Shown piece by piece: positions 29,016 to 37,166 of a stretch of 64,000 nucleotides of DNA (positions are counted from its first letter, which is position 1; each line of letters starts with the position of its first letter). The position numbers were made by a program, and so were the translations under genes. The DNA is from JAHEFT01 sp963700705 (GTDB lineage Bacteria > Pseudomonadota > Gammaproteobacteria > Xanthomonadales > SZUA-36). The notes beneath the pieces were generated by a model, which worked only from the letters and a program-made list of their open reading frames with translations, did no database searches and was not told where the DNA came from. The stretch covers positions 310,001-374,000 of the forward strand of contig CAVOYQ010000010.1 in assembly GCA_963700705.1 (NCBI GenBank), given 5' to 3'.

Positions 29016-30031
29016 TTGATTTCCTCGTTACCGGTGTGACGGCCAACCGAATTGCGCATGACCAGGCTCGGCTCGAACAGGTTTTGAATCTCAAGATGCC
29101 CGAGCTTGTAAGCAGCTTTGAGGGCGCACCGCGCGGCCATCCGGCCCATTTCATTCACCGGATGGTTCACCGTCGCGAGTTTGGGGCGGAAATACCGCGC
29201 AAAAAATACATTATCGAATCCCATGACCGAAACATCATCCGGGATGGCCAGGCCCTGCTCACGCAGGACACCGGATGCTCCCGCGGCTGTTTCATCGTTC
29301 GCACAAATGACCACCGAAAACGGAAGACCCAGCTGCAGAAGCTGCTGCATTCCCCGGATACCACCGGATTCCTGGTAGTTTCCTTCAACCATCAACCGCT
29401 CATCAAACGGCAGGCCATACTCCGCCAGGGCGCGTTTGTGGCCCGCCAGCCGTTCGTTTGCATCCGCTTTCCAGTGGGGTCCGGAGATATACGCGAGTTC
29501 CCTGTGACCAAGATCAAGAATCGCCCTGGTCGCAAGGTAACCTCCTTGCTCGTTGTTCAGAACGATGCAGTTGTCCGCCATTTCAGGAATGAATCGATTG
29601 ATCAGGATGATCGGAACTGCCCCTTTGCTCAGCTCGATCAGGTAATAATCTGAAATTTCGTCGGCATGAATGATCAACGCGTCACAACTCCGGCTGAGCA
29701 GAAATTCGATCCCCGACTTTTCCTCCATCGCTTCACTGTGCCCGGCCGTGATTACCGCGTGCTTGCCTTCCGCCCGCAACTCTTCTTCGAGGCCGGAAAG
29801 CATTTCTCCGTAGAAGGGGCCATAGAACATGGGCACAAGCACACCCACGCTGTTGGAACGATTCGACGCCAGCGACTGGGCCGTGGCATTCGGCCTGTAG
29901 TCCAGTTCTTTCATGGCGGCTTCAACTTTCTGCCGGGTCTTTTGAGTGACCTTGGCGCTGTTGTTCATCACGCGCGAAACCGTGGCCAGGGACACGCCGG
30001 CCAGTTTGGAAACCTCGTAAATCGTCGCGAT
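29012..30031 (-). CDS. LacI-family transcriptional regulator
   Basis: A LacI/GalR repressor of about 340 aa. The helix-turn-helix reads ATIYEVSKLAGVSLATVSRV, and the hinge region has YRPNATAQSLASNRSNSVGV. The rest is a periplasmic-binding-protein fold for effector sensing. The full DNA-binding domain requires translation to begin at 30031, where the codon is ATC instead of ATG. A strong ribosome site (GGGGGAGGG) lies 7 bases upstream. The first standard start, GTG 29995, would delete half of the helix-turn-helix. Likely operators are the TGTAAGCGCTTACA sites at 31437, 40180, 40204 and 40314. Confidence 0.87.
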   Translation of the reverse strand: MATIYEVSKLAGVSLATVSRVMNNSAKVTQKTRQKVEAAMKELDYRPNATAQSLASNRSNSVGVLVPMFYGPFYGEMLSGLEEELRAEGKHAVITAGHSEAMEEKSGIEFLLSRSCDALIIHADEISDYYLIELSKGAVPIILINRFIPEMADNCIVLNNEQGGYLATRAILDLGHRELAYISGPHWKADANERLAGHKRALAEYGLPFDERLMVEGNYQESGGIRGMQQLLQLGLPFSVVICANDETAAGASGVLREQGLAIPDDVSVMGFDNVFFARYFRPKLATVNHPVNEMGRMAARCALKAAYKLGHLEIQNLFEPSLVMRNSVGRHTGNEEIN

Positions 30032-30035
30032 GAGC

Positions 30036-31350
30036 CTACCCTCCCCCGCGCTGTCGCCGCGCCAGCATCTCGCGGAACATCATTCCGCTGGCCTTTACCG
30101 TTCTGCGCTGCGTGGCATAGTCCACGTAAACCAGTCCGAACCTCTTGGTGTAGCCTTCGGCCCATTCGAAATTGTCCATCAGGCTCCAGGCGAAATAGCC
30201 CCTGACGTCGACTCCCTGCTGCATAGCCTCATCCAGGGCTCCGAGGTGTTGTCTGCAAATACCTGATGCGGTCTTCGTCTTCCACCCGGTCCTGTTCCAG
30301 CACGTCGCTGATGGCGGCGCCATTTTCGGTGATATAAACCGGTGGCAAATCGTATTTCCGGTCGAGTGAAATCAGCAGGTCTGTCAGCCCTTGCGGGAAA
30401 ATTTCCCATCCCATTTCCGTCAGCGGGATATCAGCCGGCGCAACATGGATATAAGGCTTTCTGTTCCCTGCCCTGTAAATATTCCGGGTGTAATAATTCA
30501 CGCCCAGGAAATCGATGGGATGGGAAATCAGTTCCAGGTCGCCATCCTGTATTTCCGGCGTTTCCTCTTCCGTGAGGGAATGGAACAAATCCGGGTAACG
30601 GCCTTCCAGGACCGGCTGAATATACCATTGGTTGAACTCGGCATCGGCTGCCGCCGCGGCGGCCCTGTCCGCATCACTGTCGGTTGCCGGATAGCAGGGC
30701 GCGAAATTCAGCACGATTCCGTTCTCCGATTCCGGACTGTTCTGAACCAGCACCTGCATGGCCATGCCGTGCGCCAGCAGCAGGTTGTGTGCCGCCTGCC
30801 TGCCCATTGCGACGTTGGCAAATCCGGGAGCGTGTATTCCTTTCTCATATCCAAGGCAGGCGCTGCAATAAGGTTCGTTGAGTGTAGCGTAGGAATACAC
30901 ACGGCTGTCAAATGCCCGCGTTACCTGGTCGACATAGTCACGGAAGCGCTGTGCGGTCTCGCGGTTCAGCCAGCCACCGGCATCCTGTAAATGCTGTGGC
31001 AAATCCCAGTGGTACAGGGTGACAAAAGGCTTGATGCCTTTGTCGTTCAAACGGTCGAGGATGCGCAGATAAAAACCGACGCCATCCTCAAAGAGGGAAC
31101 CATCCTGCCTGATCACCCGGGGCCATGAAATGGAAAAGCGGTATGCGTCAACGCCGAGTTCAGAGATCAGGTCAATGTCTTCGCGCCACTTTGAAAAGTG
31201 GTCGCAGGCAATCCTGCCATCGGAATGATCGCGTATCTTTCCCGGTGTCGCACAAAATGTGTCCCAGATGCTGGTTAAGCGATGTTCGGTACCGCCTTCG
31301 ATTTGAAACGAGGAAGTGGCAACGCCGAAGACAAAATCCCTGGATCGCAT
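30036..31350 (-). CDS. GH1 beta-glucosidase, frameshifted near the end
   Basis: About 437 aa, cytoplasmic. MRSRDFVFGVATSSFQIEG opens the GH1 barrel. The acid/base Glu is in YATLNEPYCSA and the nucleophile in PPVYITENGAA. Other GH1 marks are FRFSISWPR-like RFSISWPRVI and FAWSLMDNFEWAEGYTKRFG. The last ~80 residues are in the +1 frame; one extra base at about 30252-30258 explains this. ATG 31350 is chosen because the longer frame has no family match upstream. It hydrolyses terminal beta-glucosides. A LacI-type operator lies 87 bases upstream of the start. Confidence 0.9.
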
Positions 31351-31436
31351 AGCGGAACCCGCAGGTAAAGTTATCCGCGCATCATTGACTTTTGGGCTAA
31401 GGACAGTAATGGGACAGGTGATCCGTTTCAATCGAA

Positions 31437-31450
31437 TGTAAGCGGTTACA
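31437..31450. promoter_or_regulatory. LacI-type operator upstream of GH1 operon
   Basis: TGTAAGCGGTTACA, one mismatch from the perfect palindrome at 40180, extends to AATGTAAGCGGTTACATT. On the minus strand it sits between TTGCAG and TACATT, possible -35 and -10 elements about 16 bases apart, so a bound repressor would block RNA polymerase. It faces the GH1-LacI-MFS-GH-A-phosphorylase operon. Confidence 0.75.
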
Positions 31451-31489
31451 TTCTAGCTGCAAACCCGGTGATTTACAAAGAAAAGGCTG

Positions 31490-32974
31490 CTATTCAGTAG
31501 CTTTGCAATACCGCTCCACGTAAGCCTGGTGACCCGGCAGGGTGGCAACCGTCTTATCGACAGTCGATTTGATTCCCTGCATGAACCGGGTCAGTTCATC
31601 GTCGCTCATCACGTCGACAACCGGGTGGTATTGCTCCGGCATGATTCCCTGCCCCAGCATGACCTGGATCCAGGAGTTCTCACCAAACAGTTCGTTCGGA
31701 ACCTTGAAGACCCTCGCCGTCTCCCTGAACAGGTCGATCCGGTGCTCGAGGGAATCGGGAATCGACATGGATTGGCAGTGCCGCCAGAACGGACTGTCCT
31801 GCCGGTTCGTCACCTTGTAATGCAAAATGATGAAGTCACGGATGTTTTCAATTTCAAAAAGCGACTGCTTGTTGTATTCGCGGATATCCGACGGCTGGAT
31901 CCCCATCATCGGGAACATCTGCATCAGGCGCAGAATGCCTCTTTGAATCAGGTGGATGCTGGTCGATTCCAATGGCTCGAGAAAACCGCTTGCCAGTCCC
32001 AGCGCGACACAGTTCTTGTTCCAGTTCTTCAATCGACGTCCCGTTCTGAACTTGATCACCCTGGGTTCGGTCAGGCGTCCGCCCGCGATGTTTTTCAGCA
32101 GTGTCTGCCGGGCCTGGTCGTCGCTGATGTAGCGGCTGCAGTAGACCATGCCATTTCCGACCCGGTGTTGCAGCGGGATGCGCCACTGCCAGCCCGATTC
32201 ATGCGCAATTGAACGGGTGTAGGGAATCGCCTCGATCAGGGATTCGGTCTGGACTGCGACCGCACTGTCACAGGGCAGCCAGTGAGACCAGTCCTCATAG
32301 CCGGTGTGCAGCGTCTGCTCGATCAGCAAACCCCGGAAACCGGTGCAGTCGATGAACAGGTCGCCTTCCACGACCTGCCCGGAATCCAGCGTCAGGGACT
32401 TGATGAAACCGTCCTCGGGCCAGGTGTCCACCTTGACGATTTTGCCTTCGACCCGCCTGGCGCCAAAGCCCTCGCTGAATTTCCGCAGAAACTTCGCATA
32501 AAGGGTCGCGTCGATGTGGTAGGCATAATTCAGTCCGCCCTTGGGCAAGTGCGCAAATTTGTTTTCTTTTGCCGCCTTGAGCTCCAGGCAGTAGTCGCCA
32601 TAGTGCAGTTTGGAGCCGCGCTCCCGGTCCTTTAACCAGAAGTGCTGAAATCCCGCTGTCCAATGGTCGCGGCCGGACTCCCCGAAAGAATGGATGTAGT
32701 TTTCCCCGACATTTCGCCAGTTCTCAAAGGCGATACCCAGCTTGAACGTAGCCTGGGTCGCGGCCATGAAATCCTGCTCCTTGATGTCCAGCAGCTTGTG
32801 AAACGTAACCAGCGGAGGGATGGTTGCCTCCCCGACGCCAACCGTGCCGATCTCATCCGACTCGATCAAGGTGATATCCAGCACCTTGCCCAGTATTTTT
32901 GAAATGGTGGCCGCAGCCATCCAGCCGGCGGTGCCGCCACCGGCTATGACCACTTTCTTGATTTGCTTATTCAC
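31490..32974 (-). CDS. FAD-dependent tryptophan halogenase-like protein, first copy
   Basis: A 494-aa flavoprotein-like protein. VVIAGGGTAGWMAA is the FAD-binding GxGxxG motif at residues 8-21. The Lys in ATFKLGIAF falls at residue 78, equal to the catalytic Lys79 of PrnA. The halogenase motif WxWxIP is intact as WQWRIP (residues 262-267), and GFLEPLESTSIHL matches the Glu/Ser region near the active site. All features of a working flavin-dependent halogenase are thus visible, yet the locus is for carbohydrate use and holds no natural-product synthase. The substrate is unknown. It needs a flavin reductase, which is not in the window. Confidence 0.85.
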   Translation of the reverse strand: MNKQIKKVVIAGGGTAGWMAAATISKILGKVLDITLIESDEIGTVGVGEATIPPLVTFHKLLDIKEQDFMAATQATFKLGIAFENWRNVGENYIHSFGESGRDHWTAGFQHFWLKDRERGSKLHYGDYCLELKAAKENKFAHLPKGGLNYAYHIDATLYAKFLRKFSEGFGARRVEGKIVKVDTWPEDGFIKSLTLDSGQVVEGDLFIDCTGFRGLLIEQTLHTGYEDWSHWLPCDSAVAVQTESLIEAIPYTRSIAHESGWQWRIPLQHRVGNGMVYCSRYISDDQARQTLLKNIAGGRLTEPRVIKFRTGRRLKNWNKNCVALGLASGFLEPLESTSIHLIQRGILRLMQMFPMMGIQPSDIREYNKQSLFEIENIRDFIILHYKVTNRQDSPFWRHCQSMSIPDSLEHRIDLFRETARVFKVPNELFGENSWIQVMLGQGIMPEQYHPVVDVMSDDELTRFMQGIKSTVDKTVATLPGHQAYVERYCKATE

Positions 32975-33005
32975 TCGCGCCTCGATTATCCATGATTTCT
33001 TCCGT

Positions 33006-34019
33006 TTAACGATTCAGTTTGTTGAGCAAAGCCGCACGCAATTTCCTTGCCGCCGTTTCATCGATCGGTGACAGAACACCCCGGCTTTGCTCAGGAATGT
33101 GTGCGACCGCGCTTTCATCAAAATCAAAAATATAGAACCTGAAAATTTCTTTCCAGGCCTCGCGCTGCTCTTTCGGCAGGTCCCGCAGGCTGAGCAGGGC
33201 GTGATCGAGAACGTTTTGAGGTGAGCCCATGAAGCCGGGTGATTGGCGCCACCAATAATTGATTAAAACGTTGAACCGGTCCAGACCTTCGACGTGATGC
33301 CACCACATGCCCGGAATGAAAATGGCGTCTCCGGGCTCCAGTTCCGCGACCAGGGCATTCTTCAATGCGTTCCGGAACCTGGGATATTTCTCGAAATCCG
33401 GTTGTTCAAAATCTACCATGCTGATCGCCTGGCCGGCCGGAGTAGAATCCAGTGGGCCTACATAGAGGTTTTCCAGCTCGCCGGGAGGGAAAAGGATGAA
33501 CCGGCGCCGCCCGGCAGCGCAACAGGCCATATTGTCCGGCACATCATAGTGCGCGGCGATGCGCGTCCGGTTACCGAGCCAGATGCTCGCCAGGGGGTCG
33601 ATGTCTCCCCAATCAATGTCATTTTCAAGCCGGAATCCGGGCAGGCAGGTATCTACCGTGGTGGAGCCGATATAAAAGCAAGGCGGATCGTCATCATCCA
33701 GGTGCCGCTGGATGCGGTCGAGTACTTCATCCAGCTTTACCTTCACCGGTTGGAAGTTTACGCCGGTGAGATCTTCGTTGTAGAAAACCCGCCCCTTGAT
33801 TTCCGGACCGGCAAAAAACGCCCCGACCGTCGCGTTCCGGTAGAAGCGGCGCAGATAGTTGTCAACGGCTGCCGGTGACTGCAAAGCGGCCTGGACCACC
33901 GGCCAGTCTGCGACCATACCCTTGAGCAAAAGGGGTTCGGCCGATGAGAGGATTTCATTAGGCAAGATGCCAGGCTTGACGCCGGTTAACTCCCTGACAG
34001 ATTTTTCGATACCCAACAC
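33006..34019 (-). CDS. Cupin-like (JmjC/FIH-type, cupin_8) protein
   Basis: A 337-aa protein of the cupin_8 family. The probable Fe(II) site is AAHYDVPDN (HxD, residues ~180-188) with the distal His in MWWHHVEGLDRF. The surrounding RRRFILFPP is typical of factor-inhibiting-HIF-like 2-oxoglutarate hydroxylases. In bacteria such genes often sit beside SapC and tryptophan-halogenase genes near TonB receptors; the reaction there is not known to me. It lies 7 bases downstream of sapC and 31 bases upstream of a halogenase gene. Confidence 0.82.
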   Translation of the reverse strand: MLGIEKSVRELTGVKPGILPNEILSSAEPLLLKGMVADWPVVQAALQSPAAVDNYLRRFYRNATVGAFFAGPEIKGRVFYNEDLTGVNFQPVKVKLDEVLDRIQRHLDDDDPPCFYIGSTTVDTCLPGFRLENDIDWGDIDPLASIWLGNRTRIAAHYDVPDNMACCAAGRRRFILFPPGELENLYVGPLDSTPAGQAISMVDFEQPDFEKYPRFRNALKNALVAELEPGDAIFIPGMWWHHVEGLDRFNVLINYWWRQSPGFMGSPQNVLDHALLSLRDLPKEQREAWKEIFRFYIFDFDESAVAHIPEQSRGVLSPIDETAARKLRAALLNKLNR

Positions 34020-34026
34020 GCGCGGA

Positions 34027-34755
34027 TCAGGCTGCCGTCAGCCTGTTTTTACGCGCTACAAGCGCCGCGATGTTGGACATGGATGCGATAACCATGTAGA
34101 TCGCTTCCAGGTACCCATTGTTGTTCAGAATGACGAGGTCATCGCCTTTGAGGCTTCTCAGGGTGTTCTCATTTATGGTGTAGAACCCGGACAGGCGATG
34201 TTCGGAACCGTCATCGAGTTCTACGTCGAGCACAAACGATTCCAACAGGTCCATTCCCAGCAACATATCGATGAATGCCGCGTTGCGCTGGTAACCCTGG
34301 TCGATCACATTGAGAATCGAGTTCACCTGTTCGAGGTATGCACTTTTGCCGCCATGTTCCAGGAATACCGGCTCACCTTCCGTCTTACTGATACGTGGAC
34401 TCCCCATATCCACCGAAATGACCATTTGCGTACTGGAAACACCGTCCTGTTTTGCGTCCTGGAACCCGATCAGGAAGGGCTGGCGCATGATGCTCAAGGG
34501 TATGTAAGCAGCATCCCAGCCTTTCTCATTCAGAAACAGGTTCTCGCCGTTTTCAAACCCGAACACGGCGACGGCCTGGAATTTCCCGCTATCGACATTC
34601 TTGGTGAAAAAAATCGGGTAGTGCGCCTGCAGGTTCCTGAATTCATGCGGAAATGTCGGCGTGTACCAGATATTGTCCCCAAATGCGGCAGACCGCGTTG
34701 TTATGACCCTGAGGTCTTTGTGGTCGATATTATTCAGTAATTCAATTCTGGCCAT
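34027..34755 (-). CDS. SapC family protein
   Basis: A 242-aa protein matching the SapC family. Recognisable parts are FPHEFRNLQAHYPIFFTKN, the AVAVFGFENGENLFLNEKG stretch and YIPLSIMRQPFLIGFQ. SapC proteins were named from an S-layer locus in Campylobacter but are common beside TonB-dependent receptors, where their role is undefined. No signal peptide or membrane segment is visible. Tight spacing on both sides supports one operon with the halogenases and cupin. Confidence 0.88.
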   Translation of the reverse strand: MARIELLNNIDHKDLRVITTRSAAFGDNIWYTPTFPHEFRNLQAHYPIFFTKNVDSGKFQAVAVFGFENGENLFLNEKGWDAAYIPLSIMRQPFLIGFQDAKQDGVSSTQMVISVDMGSPRISKTEGEPVFLEHGGKSAYLEQVNSILNVIDQGYQRNAAFIDMLLGMDLLESFVLDVELDDGSEHRLSGFYTINENTLRSLKGDDLVILNNNGYLEAIYMVIASMSNIAALVARKNRLTAA

Positions 34756-34796
34756 GCCGGCTCCCGAAAGCTTGATGTGTTGTCGTATAAATGGGG

Positions 34797-36354
34797 CTAA
34801 ATAGTCTGCATTCCATGAGCGGCGGTATACTCAATCAATTCCCGATTCGAGGGTAGCCCGGCAAGATACTTGTCCGCCATCCGCTTGTTCTCCTCGAATA
34901 TCCTGCCCGCAAGCACGGCCCCGGCTGACCCGCCCGAAGCACGTTTGTGTGGCCGGAAGCCCATTCCGTACAACACGTACTGATAGCTGGCCGCCGGAAA
35001 AATCTCTTCAATCTCGTAAAAATCCCGTCGTGACGGCGCCCGGTAGCGCCAAAGTTCCAGCAATTCCTGTAGCCGCTCCGGGATGCTTTCCGGCCGCCGG
35101 TTGTCCAGCCAGAAATCCGAGTCCGTGCGCTGACTCAAAACATAGTGCATTTTAAGAAAATCAATCGCCCGCTCCCAACGGTAGCGGAATCGTTCGTTAT
35201 AGCGCCTGGCGATGACGGCCATGGCCTCACGGCTACACGGTAATTCGTCCCGGATCATCGCTGCGGACATTTCGATCAACGCAAGGGCCGACGCTTCCAG
35301 CGGTTCAAGGAAACCCGCGGAAATCCCGACGGCCACGCAGTTGCGGTGCCAGAACGATGCGCGGTAGCCCGGATTGAAAGCGATTTTTCGTGGCGTTCCG
35401 GCGCCGCCACCCGGTGTTCCGCCCGTCTCCATGAGGTACTTGCTCAGCACCTGCTCCGCCTGTTCGTCGGTCGTGTGCACACTGGAATACACGTGCCCCA
35501 CGCCACGCCGCGTCGGCAAACCAATGTCCCAGATCCAGCCCGCATGCCGGGCCGATGAAATCGTGTGAGAGGCGATCGGGCTGTCGCCGGTTTCGTAATC
35601 AACCTGGATCGCCAACGCCGTATCGCAAAACAGTGTGTCGTTCCTGCTCACAAACGGAATTTTGTAGTGCCCGCCGAGCAACATGGACGAGAAGCCTGTG
35701 CAATCGATAAACAGGTCACCTTCTATCGCACCGTTTGACCCGGTATGCAGGGCGAGGATGTCGCCATTATCAGCCGACTGCACCCCGAGGACATGGTCGA
35801 GGATGTGCCTGACAGAGAGATTTCGGGTACAGAATTTCTGCAGGAACAATCCGAATTTCCCGGCATCCAGGTGGTAGGCATAGTTGGCGACAGCCGCCCA
35901 TTCCGGCGTGGTCTTCTGCTTGGGCGCCTTGCCCTGTTCACACAGTTGCGGCTGGGGGCTGACAACCGCGGCGAAAGGTTCGCCGGCCGCGAGCGTTTCC
36001 CATCCTGACACAAGGTCGATCTCGCCGTAGCCTTGTGGAAACGCGAAAGGATGGTAATAGGCGTCGTCCTGAGCGCCGGTCACCCATTGTTGAAACCGGG
36101 ATGCCTGCTTGAACGAAGCATCACATTCCCGGATAAATTCCGTTTCTGAAATACCCATCTTGCGCAGTGTGTCCCGCATCGATGGCCAGGTTCCCTCGCC
36201 GACGCCAATGGGGTTCACGTCGGGGGATTCCACCAACGTGACCTGCAGTGCGGCGAAGTTCGGTTTTTGCATGCCCGGCAGCCAGGATTCCGGCCGTCAG
36301 CCACCCGGCGGACCCGCCACCGACAATCACCACCCGTTTGATCTGACTATCCAT
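34797..36354 (-). CDS. FAD-dependent tryptophan halogenase-like protein, second copy, frameshifted
   Basis: About 518 aa. VVIVGGGSAGWLTAGILAA is the FAD motif in the N-terminal frame. One extra G in the stretch CCC (36274-36276, plus strand) breaks the frame; the rest continues as QKPNFAALQVTLVESPDV. The conserved Lys is in SFKQASRF. The motif WxWxIP is altered: the sequence reads WIWDIG, with Gly for Pro, and the loop GFLEPLEASALALIE is kept. It is clearly a paralogue of the protein at 31490 and probably differs in reaction or substrate. It lies between the DUF6445 and SapC genes. Confidence 0.8.
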
Positions 36355-36374
36355 TAAAACGCATCCGGATCGGC

Positions 36375-37089
36375 CTACTTGAAGTCCACGAAAATATTGG
36401 CGGTCAGCCTGCCGGTCCGTGGATCGGGGTTGACGTCCACGGCAGGATCCACCAGCCCTGAATGCAACAGGTTCCCGGGGTAAGCAACCAGGCGGTTGGG
36501 TTTATAGTCGATACGGTCATACAGTTCGAAATGATCGTCGCTGCCCTTGATGTATGCTGCCGGTGGCTCTCCATGGCTCTCGATAAAAGCCCTGCTGGAT
36601 TCGAAAAATTCATCCACGTCGGGATTCCGTGACCTTTTCAAAACCGGTGGGTTTGTGGCGAAACAGGCCCGTGGCGCAGAAATCCCCCGGATTCAGGTAG
36701 TGCAAAATGGCCAGGTAGAAGGGCCGGTTACTGTCAAAATGCGGTACCCGTTGCGCCAGTGATAACTCGTTTTCCGGAATCGAAATCAGCGAGTAGACCG
36801 TGTTCACAGGCTTCATTCCGAGGCTTGCAGGAACATTGTATACCTGGAAGAGCAAGGTATAGATCCTGTTCAGGACGGCCACGACGTAGCCACGGGGAAG
36901 CTTTGCCCTGACGCCCGGATAGGCCGAGGTGCTGTCGGGTCCGTACCCGGCGGATTCGCAGGCAAACTCTATCAACCGGGCATTATCATCGGCAAAGTCA
37001 TCGATGATGATAACCGGTGTATTTTCCATGCCCACCCTGAGTACCCGGAGCGATGCCCTGGGATTTACCTGGAAGCTGACCTCTGACAT
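36375..37089 (-). CDS. DUF6445 protein, possible 2OG-Fe(II) oxygenase, frameshifted
   Basis: About 237 aa. Family-like segments are NTPVIIIDDFADDNARL and YPGVRAKLPRGYV. Towards the middle HFDSNRPFYLAILHYLNPG supplies HxD, and the end supplies RLVAYPGNLLHSG, so an HxD...H iron site like that of prolyl-hydroxylase-type oxygenases is plausible. One extra A (TTTT at 36635-36638, plus strand) splits it. The gene is the first after the TonB receptor, separated from it by a terminator-like hairpin. Its function is inferred only. Confidence 0.7.
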
Positions 37090-37115
37090 TGATTAACTAT
37101 ACCCTTCCCATATGA

Positions 37116-37141
37116 AAAAGCCGCTGTTTCCAGCGGCTTTT
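37116..37141 (-). terminator. Rho-independent terminator after the TonB receptor gene
   Basis: An 11-bp stem AAAAGCCGCTG/CAGCGGCTTTT with a 4-base loop, followed on the minus strand by a run of T. It lies 25 bases after the receptor stop codon and 27 bases before the next start. It may attenuate transcription, giving more receptor than downstream gene product. Confidence 0.85.
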
Positions 37142-37166
37142 CCAGCTCAGGCTTTTAAACCTGCGA

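Noticed and set aside
31490..36354. Biosynthetic cluster for a halogenated natural product
   Set aside because: No polyketide, peptide synthetase, terpene or RiPP genes and no flavin reductase are near. The halogenase-like genes lie in a TonB receptor/glycan context.
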